31,764 bases of DNA from DASUZD01 sp036377055 (GTDB taxonomy: Bacteria; Actinomycetota; Thermoleophilia; Gaiellales; Gaiellaceae), in contig DASUZD010000021.1 in assembly GCA_036377055.1 (NCBI GenBank), positions 1 through 31,764 of the forward strand, read 5' to 3'. Under the pieces are notes generated by a model that did no database searches, was not told where the DNA came from, and was given only the letters and a program-made list of their open reading frames with translations. Positions 16,388-25,354 of this stretch are shown here, in pieces. Every line of letters starts with the position of its first letter. The first letter of the stretch is position 1. Made by a program: the position numbers and the translations under genes.

Positions 16388-16668
16388 GTGAGCAGGCCCG
16401 AGTCATGCGTGGAAGCAGCGCTCTACGAGTTGTGCGTCAAGTACGGCTACTGCGGAGCGAGCGCGCAAACGGACCAGCTTCTTGCGAACACCGCAGACGA
16501 TCCGGACGCGCTCGTCCACGCTGTCCTCGCCGCCGAGGTATCGAGCGCGCATCCGCGGACAAGGAGGGAAGACGCCAAGTCCGCGAAGTCAGCTGCGACT
16601 GGCTCTTTGACGAGGGTCGTGGACGAGGTACGAAGTCCGGCCTACCGCGTTTCCCGTCCACCGCCTGA
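16388..16668 (+). pseudogene. Frameshifted small hypothetical protein
   Basis: The N-terminal half reads VSRPESCVEAALYELC, VKYGYCGASAQTDQLL and DDPDALVHAVLAAE in one frame from the GTG at 16388. The C-terminal half, DKEGRRQVREVSCDWLFDEG then GRGRGTKSGLPRFPS, is in the next frame and ends at TGA 16666-16668. The change lies between about 16535 and 16557. Beyond it the first frame becomes low-quality sequence, and before it the second frame is not protein-like, so one gene of about 93 codons was split by a -1-type shift. I recall similar hypothetical proteins (an acidic DWLFD segment followed by GRG.KSGLPR) but know no function. Programmed frameshifting is possible but no slippery heptamer was identified. 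Confidence 0.65.
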
Positions 16669-16721
16669 ACGGGCGCGCTTGGCGGACATTCCCGAACACT
16701 GGCCCAGGCAAGCGTTGACGC

Positions 16722-17993
16722 TCAGGTCAGCGCCGCTTCGACCGCCGGGGCGGGCAGCGCGGCAGCTGCCGGTTCCGTCTCGCGATCGCGAGTCGGCCGC
16801 TTGCGCATGAGGGCCGGGCGCTCGATGAAACGGTACGTCAGGGCCGAGAGAGATCCCGCGACCACAGCGGTGATCGCGATGTTCGCCGGCAGCCCGGCCC
16901 AGCCCGCGACGAGGGCATGGTGGGCCTGGAGCCAATAGATGATCGGAACATGCCAGAGAAACAGGCTGTACGAAGCGACTCCGACGGCGACGGGCACGGG
17001 ATGCTCGAGCAGCCGCACCGCACGCAGTGGACGCGTGTCGCGCGTGTCCGGAACGACAAGCGTCGCGAAGAGAAGCGCGATCCCTAACGCCTCACCCGTG
17101 TTCTGCAGCAGGTAACTGTGCTCACCGCCATGCATCGTCCAGGCGCACGGGATGAAGACGAGCAACCCGAGCGCCACCGCGGCGCGTCGCCAGTACCGCG
17201 GCAGCGTCAACCCACCGCTGGTGACCTGGACGTGAAGGACGGCAACAGCCATCCCGAAGCTGAAGAGATCGGCCTGAGCGAAGAAGCTGCGCTCGATCAC
17301 GGAGTGCAGGTTGGCGTCGTAGCCGGCAGTCGGCGATCCGGGCAACATGTGCGCGGCGTGCTTCCCGCACAGCCCGACGGCCAGCAAGAGGAGAGGCGGC
17401 CCCAGTAGGACGAGCACCCGACGACCACGGAAGAGCTCGCGATGCACGGCGCGCGCCACAGCGATCGCGAGGATCGGCAGCGTGCCGTAGAAGACGACCT
17501 CGACGGCGAGCGACCAGGCCGGACCGATCCCGATGATCATCGTCGACGGCCGGTAGTCCTGCAGCAACAAGCCAGCCTGAAGGAGCGCGAGCGGATCATG
17601 GAGCCTGCCGTTCACGAGGTGCGCACCGACTCGCACGTGCGCCGACCCGAGCACGAGCGCGACGAAGAGCAAGATGAACCAGTACGCGGGCGCGATGCGC
17701 AGGAACCGGTTGTGCAGGTACGCCCGGATCGGTAACCGGCTCTCCCCTCGCACGATGCGAGCGACGAACGGCCGGTAGAGAAGAAAGCCGGACAGCGTGA
17801 AGAACAGCGTGACGCCGACCGCGAGCGTCGAAACGGCATCGCTGATCCAAAGCGGCGCCGCCAACCCACCGTCCGTGGTCGACGCAACCCAAACGTGGAC
17901 GAGCACAATCGAGCTCGCCGCAATCGCGCGGAGCCCCTCGATCCCGGCCAGCCGGAAACCCGACGAGGGCAACGGCGTAGGTTTCGGACTCAC
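16722..17993 (-). CDS. Acyltransferase 3 family membrane protein (OafA-like)
   Basis: 423 residues with about 10 membrane helices. The start IEGLRAIAASSIVLVHVW matches the acyltransferase-3 signature, with H33 the likely catalytic His; FFTLSGFLLYRPF and RFLRIAPAYWF are the conserved FxxSGF(L) and RxxRixPxYw motifs; the C-terminus has FLWHVPIIYWL and RFIERPAL. These enzymes O-acylate sugars of envelope glycans or secondary metabolites. I start it at GTG 17993, which overlaps the stop of a 27-codon leader ORF as GTGA. The frame is open to a TTG at 18056, but that stretch lies inside the leader ORF and lacks a ribosome site. It is convergent with the frameshifted gene. Confidence 0.87.
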   Translation of the reverse strand: MSPKPTPLPSSGFRLAGIEGLRAIAASSIVLVHVWVASTTDGGLAAPLWISDAVSTLAVGVTLFFTLSGFLLYRPFVARIVRGESRLPIRAYLHNRFLRIAPAYWFILLFVALVLGSAHVRVGAHLVNGRLHDPLALLQAGLLLQDYRPSTMIIGIGPAWSLAVEVVFYGTLPILAIAVARAVHRELFRGRRVLVLLGPPLLLLAVGLCGKHAAHMLPGSPTAGYDANLHSVIERSFFAQADLFSFGMAVAVLHVQVTSGGLTLPRYWRRAAVALGLLVFIPCAWTMHGGEHSYLLQNTGEALGIALLFATLVVPDTRDTRPLRAVRLLEHPVPVAVGVASYSLFLWHVPIIYWLQAHHALVAGWAGLPANIAITAVVAGSLSALTYRFIERPALMRKRPTRDRETEPAAAALPAPAVEAALT

Positions 17994-18073
17994 TTCGCGG
18001 TGCTCGACCTGGCGGCGGCAGCCGCGTACGCCGCTGTGAGCGCGGTCGGGACGCAAACGAGCGTCACCTTCAT
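17990..18073 (-). CDS. 27-residue leader ORF overlapping the acyltransferase start
   Basis: ATG at 18073 to TGA at 17992-17990. The peptide is MKVTLVCVPTALTAAY followed by an Ala run and ends RSSTAK. It has the strongest ribosome binding site in its area (GGAGGGGAG, 18085-18077), while the acyltransferase GTG has none; its stop overlaps that GTG (GTGA). This is the layout of a translationally coupled leader peptide. The sequence is hydrophobic but too short to judge as a membrane segment, and no run of a single regulatory amino acid is evident apart from Ala. It could also be a minimal cistron serving only to deliver ribosomes. Confidence 0.5.
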   Translation of the reverse strand: MKVTLVCVPTALTAAYAAAAARSSTAK

Positions 18074-18076
18074 TGT

Positions 18077-18085
18077 CTCCCCTCC
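18077..18085 (-). promoter_or_regulatory. Strong Shine-Dalgarno of the leader ORF
   Basis: GGAGGGGAG on the minus strand; the GGAGG core ends about seven bases before the ATG at 18073. It probably drives translation of the leader ORF and, by coupling, of the acyltransferase. Confidence 0.6.
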
Positions 18086-18191
18086 CTGGTGACCCAGGAG
18101 AAAAATGACAGGTTCCGCGGTTTAAGTCGAGATGTCGATTCCGAACGCGCGGCCGCCAGCAGACGCTTCGGCGTCCTCAGGCACGTCAGGA

Positions 18192-18264
18192 AGGCGCATA
18201 CGGGATTCGAACCCGTGCCGCCGCCGTGAGAGGGCGGTGTCCTAGGCCACTAGACGAATGCGCC
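18192..18264 (-). tRNA. tRNA-Glu (anticodon CTC)
   Basis: A 73-base cloverleaf on the minus strand. The acceptor stem GGCGCAT pairs perfectly with ATGCGCC (18264-18258 with 18199-18193). The D arm is TCGTCTAGTGGCCTAGGA. The anticodon stem CCGCC/GGCGG encloses the loop CTCTCAC with anticodon CTC, reading GAG. The T arm is CGGGTTCGAATCCCG. The discriminator is T, and CCA is not encoded (the next bases are TCC), so it is added by the CCA-adding enzyme. It is charged by an enzyme like the GltX encoded at 2438. Confidence 0.96.
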
Positions 18265-18298
18265 CGGCGAGGCGCCAGTGTAGCGACTCGCCGGGCGC
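18260..18298 (-). promoter_or_regulatory. tRNA-Glu promoter region with a 12 bp perfect dyad
   Basis: GCGCCCGGCGAG (18260-18271) and CTCGCCGGGCGC (18287-18298) form a 12 bp perfect inverted repeat with a 15-base loop. The loop contains TACACT on the minus strand (18282-18277), a -10 twelve bases upstream of the tRNA 5' end. The dyad runs into the first five bases of the mature tRNA acceptor stem. Because the secreted-protein gene reads in the same direction and ends at 18323, the dyad may also terminate that transcript; there is no T-run. Confidence 0.5.
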
Positions 18299-18322
18299 AC
18301 TCAGGACGGCGCCTGCTCGGGT

Positions 18323-18748
18323 TCAGAAGCGGTAGGAGTGCGCGCGGCTCATGAAGAAGCCGTGGCCGCTTCGGTTCTTGCACGTGAGGCCGGCGCGGCG
18401 CGAGGTGCACGTGATGCCGCCGCCTCGCCACGACGATCCGTAGCCGAGGACCGGGGCCTTGTCGACGAGGAGGAACGGGCCGGGATCGCCTGCGCAGAGG
18501 TCGATCACGGCACGGCCGGTCGTGCGGAGGCTCAGGCGCTTGCCGGAGTAGTCGAGGTCGGTGCAGGTGTTCCGCGGCGCCGGTCGCAGGCCGCTCTCGA
18601 TCCCGCAGCCGATGGACCCGCCGCCGTAGCCGCAGACGATGTTGCCGGACGGCGTCTTGAACGAGCCGTACCTCGCAGCGTGAGCCGTGCCGAGTGCGGC
18701 CGCCGCGGCGATCGACGCGAGGACGAGGGCGAGTGGGAAGCGGTACAT
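18323..18748 (-). CDS. Small secreted protein, possibly DUF6636-like
   Basis: 141 residues. Signal peptide: MYRFPLALVLASIAAAAALG followed by an AHA-A cleavage site near residue 24. The mature ~117 residues contain FKTPSGNIVCGY, six further Cys, DLCAGDPGPF, GGGITCTSRRAGLTCKN and SGHGFFMSRAHSYRF. The SPSGNI-type start, an even set of Cys and the G(L/V)TC.N...GHGF.(L/M)SR ending match a family of small secreted actinobacterial proteins that I believe is DUF6636; the name is from memory. No catalytic residues are apparent. The ATG at 18748 has AAGGAGGAG (18760-18752) upstream, so this gene is led. Confidence 0.82.
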   Translation of the reverse strand: MYRFPLALVLASIAAAAALGTAHAARYGSFKTPSGNIVCGYGGGSIGCGIESGLRPAPRNTCTDLDYSGKRLSLRTTGRAVIDLCAGDPGPFLLVDKAPVLGYGSSWRGGGITCTSRRAGLTCKNRSGHGFFMSRAHSYRF

Positions 18749-18853
18749 GGTCTCCTCCTTGGGGGTTGCACCCACGATCGGAGGCGCGGCCAAAGGGGCG
18801 GCAAAGGCGCGGCAAAGTTTCGCGGCGGCGGCGCGAAGGGAACCAGGAACCCC

Positions 18854-19063
18854 GTGTTCGGACGGCGGCGGCGAAAGCGCGAGGAGCGTCGCGCGGCGAA
18901 GCAGCAGGGCGATCCGCGCGGCGGTGTCCAGAGCGATGAGTACCGGCACGCCGAGCCGACGGACGTCGTCGAGGAGGAGGGCGTCGTGATGAGCGGCCCG
19001 GGCGGCGCGCCGCAGGAGGAGCTCTCCACCGACGAGAAGCGCGAGCGCGACCGGCCCGTGTAG
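18854..19063 (+). CDS. Small charged hypothetical protein, 69 aa
   Basis: GTG at 18854, with AGGAA about seven bases upstream. It begins with a highly basic stretch (FGRRRRKREERRAAKQQ), then an acidic stretch (DVVEEEG), then Gly/Pro, and ends STDEKRERDRPV. It is likely disordered. Third positions are mostly G/C and the reading is free of the Arg/Pro/Ala noise of shadow frames. I do not recognise a family. It overlaps no other gene and lies divergent from the secreted protein. Its last 13 bases including the TAG lie in the left arm of a 29 bp inverted repeat. Confidence 0.45.
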   Translation: MFGRRRRKREERRAAKQQGDPRGGVQSDEYRHAEPTDVVEEEGVVMSGPGGAPQEELSTDEKRERDRPV

Positions 19064-19235
19064 GAGGGCCCGGCGAAACACCCTTGTGCCGCCCGGGCCG
19101 CGCTGCTGCCCCGATGCGGCGTCCTCGGTCGCGTCGATAACGCTGTTATCGACGCTCCCTGCGTCCTTGCCTCGGAACGAGCATCACGGCCCGTGCAGCG
19201 AAGGCCGTTTCGCCGGCCCCTCCTACACGGGCCGG
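19051..19235. repeat. 185 bp unit with 29 bp terminal inverted repeats
   Basis: Left arm 19051-19079, right arm 19207-19235; they are reverse complements at 28 of 29 positions (single C/G difference). The arms read CGGCCCGTGTAGGAGGG, so each encodes the last codons Arg-Pro-Val and the TAG of the gene that runs into it (18854-19063 and 19223-19804). The arms extend outward imperfectly (GCGCG). An internal 9-3-9 palindrome lies at 19133-19153. It is either a MITE-like insertion that supplied both gene ends or a bidirectional terminator region. Confidence 0.7.
19133..19153. repeat. Palindrome inside the inverted-repeat unit
   Basis: GTCGATAAC, then GCT, then GTTATCGAC: a 9 bp perfect stem with a 3-base loop. 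It is unusually AT-rich for the surroundings. It could be a protein binding site or a hairpin. Confidence 0.7.
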
Positions 19236-19804
19236 CGCGCAAGCCGTACGACCACCGCAAGCGCCGACGCCGCGGCCGTCACGCCGACCGCTTCCCACCC
19301 GACGCCCCCGCGCACTGGAGCCGACGCCGCCGCCAGCACCGCCGCGCTCACCGCCAGCGTGCCTGCCGCGGTCGCGGCGACAGTCGCCGCACGGCGGGCG
19401 AGGACGCCGGGCTCGGCGGCGACCCACGGCCGCAGCTCGAGCGACCAGTGCGCGAGCTCGGCAGCGAGCACGAGTGCCGTCGCTTCGAGCGGCGCCCAGA
19501 CGTCGAGGCCGCGCGGCCCGAGGAAGAGCGATCCGCCATAGGCGCCGCCGAGCAGCGCGACTCCGATCGTCACGCCCGGCGACCGACCCAGCACGAGCGC
19601 CGCCACGAGGGCAAGCACCCCCAGGACGCAGGGCACGAGGACCACGAGAGCGTGCCGGGTCGCGTGCAGCGGCGGGTCGACGGCCGCTCCGGCGGCGACG
19701 AGCAGCGCGGCGAGTGCGACGGCTAGACGCGGACGCGGCGGGCGGAGCGCCTGTATGCGGCCACCTCCTCGAGCGCGCTCGCGAACGGAGCGTCCTCCTG
19801 CCAC
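19223..19804 (-). CDS. Hypothetical membrane protein, 193 aa
   Basis: Last gene of the DUF4129-MoxR-DUF58 operon. About six membrane segments, for example LAVALAALLVAAG, LVVLVPCVLGVLALVAALVLG, VTIGVALLGGAYGGSLF, ATALVLAAELAHWSL and GTLAVSAAVLAA. No family recognised. The GTG at 19804 is the only start in this frame before the first helix, which forces an 82-base overlap with the DUF58 gene; the true start may be later or use a rare codon. The chain ends RRPV within the right arm of the 29 bp inverted repeat, where the natural C-terminus may have been replaced. Confidence 0.68.
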   Translation of the reverse strand: MAGGRSVRERARGGGRIQALRPPRPRLAVALAALLVAAGAAVDPPLHATRHALVVLVPCVLGVLALVAALVLGRSPGVTIGVALLGGAYGGSLFLGPRGLDVWAPLEATALVLAAELAHWSLELRPWVAAEPGVLARRAATVAATAAGTLAVSAAVLAAASAPVRGGVGWEAVGVTAAASALAVVVRLARRPV

Positions 19805-21002
19805 TCGACGACCGCGATCCCGGCGCGGCGGTAGCGGGCGCGGAGCGCCTCCCGGTCGAGCAGCCAGAGGCGGTGCGCGAGCGCGTCGGAAGGGTCGCGG
19901 CCCGGGCCGGTGAACGGAACGGGCGAGATCTCGATCACCGCGAGGTCGAAGCCTCGGGCGCGAAGGTCGACGAGCGCGGCGACGGCTCGGTCGTCCAGCA
20001 GGGGCGAGAGGGCGAGGACAAGCGCCTTCGGCGGCAGGGTCCGCCGCGGGATCACCTCGACGTCCTTCCAGGCGTAGTTGACCGTCACCTCGGTTCCGAT
20101 CAGCGTCTCGGTCACGCGGTAGAGGTGCACGAGGCCCGTCTCGGGAAGAAGCCAGGTGAGCACTCCGCCGAAGCCGACGAGGCCGACACGGTCACGGCGC
20201 TCGAGGTAGCGGCGTGCGAGCGCGGCTGCGGCCCGGACGGCGAGCGTGAGCGTCCCCTCGCCGTCCCCGCGCCGAGCCTCGACGAACGTGTCGAGGAAGA
20301 GGATCACGTCCGCGTTGCGCTCGGGGTGGCGGTCATTGACCCATAGCTCGCCGCGGCGCGCGCTCGCCCGCCAGTTGACGCGCCGAAGGCGGTCGCCCGG
20401 GACGAACTGGCGCAGGTCGGCGAACTCGATCCCGTCGCCACGGGCGCGCGCGACTTGATTCCCTGCGAAGACCTGGGTCTCGAGCGGGTCGAGGAGCGTC
20501 CGCAGCTCGGCCGGCCGCGGGTAGACGCGGAGCGGCGCCGCGGCAAGGGCCCGCGCCTCGTACACGAAGAGCCCGGCGGGGTCGCGTGCGCGGACGACGC
20601 AATCGCCGACGACGTAGCCGCCCCAGCGGACGCACCGAAGCCCCAGCGCGACGCGCCGCGGCTCACCAGCCGGGACGCGCACGCCGATCGGATTCTTCCC
20701 GCTGGTCGCCTCGAGTCCCTGGGGAAGCGGCAGCACGACGTCGAGCCGCTCGACGCCGACCGACGACTGGAGCTGGAGCTCGAGCGTAGCCAGGACCTCG
20801 TCGCCCTCGAGCACGCGCTCGCGGTCGAGCGCGAGCTCGACCCGAACGTCGGGAGTCCGGGCTGCGGCAAGGCCGAGCCCGAGCAGGAGCGCGAATGGTG
20901 CGGCGAGCACGACGAGCTCGGCGCGCCGGAGGGCGAGAGCGGCGAGCAGCCCGATCGCCGCGAGCGCCGTGTAGGCCCGCAGCTTCGGGGCGGCGGTCCG
21001 CG

Positions 21003-21006
<4 letters not shown>
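19723..21006 (-). CDS. DUF58 domain protein
   Basis: 427 residues. Two membrane segments at ~12-50, then a beta-rich segment, then the DUF58 core: GDGIEFADLRQFVPGDRLRR followed by VNWRASARRGELWVND, and RNADVILFLDTF. DUF58 has a VWA-like fold, here without a canonical MIDAS (LFLDTFVEA in place of DxSxS). Such proteins are partners of MoxR ATPases in envelope or secretion-linked complexes. The ATG at 21006 overlaps the MoxR stop (ATGA), showing tight coupling. Confidence 0.88.
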
Positions 21007-21978
<972 letters not shown>

Positions 21979-21998
<20 letters not shown>

Positions 21999-22497
21999 CC
22001 GCGATCGCTTCGAGCTGCGCGAGCTCGAGGCCGGCGGCCTCTCGGTCGCGCGGCGGCTCTCGGTCCGGCCGAACGAGCTCCCACACCTCCGGGTCGAGAC
22101 ACGCGCGCGCCCGCTCGGGTTCTCGCTCCAGATCGATCCCGCGCCGTTCGAGCAGCCGGTCGGCCGCGATCCGCACGACGAGCGGGCGGAGCCGTGCGTG
22201 GAGGTAGGCGCTGTTCGCGAGACCGAGCGCCACCGCTCGCTCCGTCCGCTGAAGCGGCGCGACGCGGTGCTCGCTCGTCCGCCGCGGGCGGAGCGCGAGC
22301 TCGAAGGCGGACCGGCGCGGGAGAGCGTCGGGCGGGCCGACAGCGCCGACCAGGACGCCGAGGGTGAGCGCCCCGAGGACGAAGACGTACGCCTCGAGCA
22401 GCCGCTCCGTCGCGATGCCTCCGACGACGAGCGCGACGGCCAGGATCGCCGAGGCGGCCGCGCTCGCGAGCACGGCGCGCGCGATCGCGCCCCTCAT
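21979..22497 (-). CDS. Membrane protein of the MoxR operon, 172 aa
   Basis: Two membrane segments at residues ~7-30 (LASAAASAILAVALVVGG) and ~34-55 (LLEAYVFVLGALTLGVLVGAVG). They are followed by a charged, helical cytoplasmic domain of ~115 residues ending LELAQLEAIADALERL. No family recognised; a small 2-TM subunit is often found between DUF4129 and MoxR genes. ATG at 22497 overlaps the DUF4129 stop (ATGA). The frame remains open far upstream but only as a shadow of the DUF4129 gene. Confidence 0.8.
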
Positions 22498-23384
22498 GCC
22501 GCCCTCAGCTCTTCGCGGACGGCGACGAGCGCGTCGATCGCCTCGTCCTTCAGCTGCGGCTCGATGGAGTGGTGGCTGAACTTCGCGCGCTCGAAGAGCG
22601 TCGTCAGCTCGAAGACCGGCGTCGGCGACGCCTCGAGCTCGGTCAGCACGCGCGCGAGATACTCGAACGGCGCCTCGGCGGCACGCCGCGGGATCCCGTG
22701 CGCGCCGAGCAGCCGCTCCATCCGCGCGTAGGCCGCGATGATCGCGCGCCGCGGGTCGCGCTCCGCCCGGAGGTCGTCGAGCGCGAGGTCGAGAACCCCG
22801 CCGATCTCCTCGGCGACCGAGGGCCGCGCGCGGAATCCGGACAGACGCCTCCGGCCGAGGACGTAGACGACCGCGCCGCCTGCGAGGAGGACGACCAGGA
22901 CGCCGAGCGGCGCCCACTTGAAGACGAGCCTCGGCGTGCTCGCTCCGTGGCCGTGCTTCTTCGCGTCGATCGTGCTCGCCTGCGGCGGCTGCTTCAACCT
23001 GTTGCGGCCGGTCACGTGCGGGTGGAAGAGCCTGAGGCTCGTCAGGAGCGCCACGCACACGACGGCGAGCAGGAAGAACACGAGGCTGCGCAGGTTCCGC
23101 CGCGGCGGCGGTGCTTCCAGCGAGTCGCGGTTCCTGACGAGGAAGACCAGCACGAGCGCGGTCATGGCCACCGCGACCACGAGGTACGTGCTCACCGCGT
23201 AGCTGAGGAACGAGTTCGAGACGCCGGACCCGCGACGCGCCGTGCCGGACCCTCCACCTCGATGCGTCGCCACCGCCACGAGGGTGAGCAGCGCGACCAG
23301 CACGATTCCGGTGGCGACGAGGGCTCGCGGCGCCTGCCGGCTGCCGTCCGTTCCCGCGCGTGCCGCGTCCCTCGATCTCGGCAC
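22494..23384 (-). CDS. DUF4129 membrane protein
   Basis: About 296 residues with four membrane segments: ALVATGIVLVALLTLVAVA, STYLVVAVAMTALVLVFLV, SLVFFLLAVVCVALLTSL and PLGVLVVLLAGGAVVYVLG. The C-terminal DUF4129 core is RRAIIAAYARMERLLGAHGI, PRRAAEAPFEYLARVL, then LFERAKFSHHSI. I chose GTG 23384; TTG 23393 is equally possible, and the ORF could extend to 23519, where it would overlap the divergent gene start. It is the first gene of a five-gene minus-strand operon. Its role is unknown; with MoxR and DUF58 it probably belongs to an envelope assembly complex. Confidence 0.85.
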   Translation of the reverse strand: MPRSRDAARAGTDGSRQAPRALVATGIVLVALLTLVAVATHRGGGSGTARRGSGVSNSFLSYAVSTYLVVAVAMTALVLVFLVRNRDSLEAPPPRRNLRSLVFFLLAVVCVALLTSLRLFHPHVTGRNRLKQPPQASTIDAKKHGHGASTPRLVFKWAPLGVLVVLLAGGAVVYVLGRRRLSGFRARPSVAEEIGGVLDLALDDLRAERDPRRAIIAAYARMERLLGAHGIPRRAAEAPFEYLARVLTELEASPTPVFELTTLFERAKFSHHSIEPQLKDEAIDALVAVREELRAA

Positions 23385-23496
23385 CTCGTTCAAGGCACAA
23401 GCTTGCCTGACGCGAGCGCTCGGGACCCGAGCCTCATCCGAGGGATAGAGGCACCCCAACCCCGCTGCCGATGCCGTTTTCGGGAGCCGCGCCGCC

Positions 23497-25311
23497 ATGC
23501 CGGAGTTCGCAAAAGACACCGCAGCAGAGACCGAGAAAGGTTTCGGGACCGGTCTGCGTGCTCAGCTCGCGCGTCGCCGGGAGACGTCGGGCGGAGGCAC
23601 GGGCGATTCGCCGAACGGCGAGCAGCCGGCGTCGAAGACGATCGCCGGGATCGTCGACGTGGCTCCGACCGTCGATCTGGAGAGCACAGACCTCGAGGCG
23701 CTGCGCGCCGAGCTGGCGGCTTCCCTCGCCCGCGAGCAGGACCTCCGCGGCGTGCTGACCGAGCAGGTCGCCGCCTACGATCTCGACGCCCAGCCCTCGC
23801 AGGCGCTCACCGAGCGCGCTGCCGAGCTCGACCAGCGCGCGGGCCGGCTCTCCGCCCACGAGGCGGCGCTCGAGGAGCGCGAGCGGAACCTCAACGAGCG
23901 GCTGGAGACCGTCGAGGCCGACCGGCGCCGGCTAGCCGAGACCGAGCAGAATCTCGCGGCGCAGCAGGCACGGATCGCCGAGCATGAGCAGCATGTCTCG
24001 GCGAAGCTGCGCGAGCTGAGGTCCGCCGACGAGCAGCGGGCCAAGGCCACGTCCGAGCTGTCGAAGCAGGCGACGGCGATCGCGGCGCGCGAGAAGAAGG
24101 TCGCGAAGGCGGAGGACACGTTCGAGAGCCGCCAGCGCGAGGAGTCCGCGCGGGCCGAGGCGCGCGACGCCGGGCTGCGTGAGCGCGAGGACGGCTTGAA
24201 GCGGCGCGACCAGGAGCTGAGCGAGCGCGAGAAGGCGCTGGCGCGGGACGAGCGGGAGTTCGCGACGACGAAGGCGAGCGTCTCGACGCGCGGCGAGCTG
24301 CTGGACGAGCGGGAGCGCGACCTCGATGCCCGCGCCGAGCAGCTTCGCGCCGACGCGGATGCGCGCGCGAGGGAGCTCGAAGCGCGCGAGACCACGTTCG
24401 CCGAGCGCGAGCAGGAGGTCGAGGCCAAGGAGCAGCAGGTTCGCGGCGAGTTCGAGCGGCTCGAGCGGGAGGTCGCCGGCCACGGCGAGTCGAACGCGGA
24501 GGCCATGTCTCGCGCCGCAGAGCTTGAGGCACGTGCCCGTCAGCTCGACCAGCGCGAGCGCGCCGTCGAGGCGAAGGACAAGGAGATTCAGGCGGCCGCG
24601 GCGCGGCTCCAGAAGGAGCTCTCCGGCCAGGGCGAAAGCGCCCAGCAGGCCGCGGCGCAGGCGGCCGCGCTGGAGGCTCGCGAGTCGGCGTTCGCGGAGC
24701 GCGAGCGGCAGCTCGAGGCGCGGGAGGCCGAGCTTCGCGCCGAGGCCGAGCGTCGGGCGCAGGAGCCGAGCGAGCAGCCCGTGAAGCCTCGCGACGCCGC
24801 CCGCGCGGGCGATCTCGACGCTCGCGACCTGGCGCTCACCGCGCGTGAGGCCGAGCTGAACCGGCGCGAGGCCGCCCTGAAGCGCGCGGGCGCCCGTGCG
24901 GAGCTCGACCACGATCTCGATCAGCGCACGGCCGAGCTCGAGGAGCGGGAGCGCGCGCTCGCCGAGCGCCAGGCCGGCCTCTCCGACGTCGAGTCCGTCG
25001 CCGACTCCGAGAAGAAGCGGATCGCCCGCAAGGAGAAGCGTCTCGTGGAGGCTGAGGAGGGCATCCAGGGCCGCCTCGGCGAGCTCGACGAGCGCGAGGC
25101 CGAGCTCGAGGCGCGCGAGGCACGGTTCGAGGCCGACCAGCAGATCCGCGAGGACAAGCTCGAGGCGTGGGAGCAGAAGCTCACCGACCTCGAGCAGCGG
25201 CTCGGCCAGAAGGAGCTCGACCTCGAGGCCTACGTCGGCCAGCTCCAGAGCCAGCTCGACGGCCGCTCGAACGGCCGCTCGACGGCGAAGCCCACGGTCG
25301 CGCGCAAGTAG
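23497..25311 (+). CDS. Long coiled-coil protein, 604 aa
   Basis: After a ~65-residue Gly/Ser-rich head, residues ~65-590 are an almost uninterrupted coiled coil built of repeats with the pattern L-x-x-R-E-x-x-L (LEARETTFAERE, LTAREAELNRREAAL, LDEREAELEAREARF). Composition is Glu, Ala, Arg, Gln and Asp; there are no Cys, no membrane segments and only two Trp/Tyr-rich spots. The tail has paired SNGRST repeats. It looks like a structural or scaffolding filament protein rather than an enzyme. The nearest analogues by appearance are bacterial coiled-coil cytoskeletal proteins, which proves no homology. It is divergent from the DUF4129 operon and followed by lepB at 43 bases. Confidence 0.82.
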   Translation: MPEFAKDTAAETEKGFGTGLRAQLARRRETSGGGTGDSPNGEQPASKTIAGIVDVAPTVDLESTDLEALRAELAASLAREQDLRGVLTEQVAAYDLDAQPSQALTERAAELDQRAGRLSAHEAALEERERNLNERLETVEADRRRLAETEQNLAAQQARIAEHEQHVSAKLRELRSADEQRAKATSELSKQATAIAAREKKVAKAEDTFESRQREESARAEARDAGLREREDGLKRRDQELSEREKALARDEREFATTKASVSTRGELLDERERDLDARAEQLRADADARARELEARETTFAEREQEVEAKEQQVRGEFERLEREVAGHGESNAEAMSRAAELEARARQLDQRERAVEAKDKEIQAAAARLQKELSGQGESAQQAAAQAAALEARESAFAERERQLEAREAELRAEAERRAQEPSEQPVKPRDAARAGDLDARDLALTAREAELNRREAALKRAGARAELDHDLDQRTAELEERERALAERQAGLSDVESVADSEKKRIARKEKRLVEAEEGIQGRLGELDEREAELEAREARFEADQQIREDKLEAWEQKLTDLEQRLGQKELDLEAYVGQLQSQLDGRSNGRSTAKPTVARK

Positions 25312-25340
25312 CAGCGGCGGCGACTGCCGGGCGTCGCGTC

Positions 25341-25346
25341 TACCCT
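25341..25346 (+). promoter_or_regulatory. -10-like element of lepB
   Basis: TACCCT, eight bases before the ATG at 25355, with no Shine-Dalgarno. It implies that lepB has its own leaderless promoter rather than depending on the coiled-coil gene. Confidence 0.4.
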
Positions 25347-25354
25347 TTGTCCCG

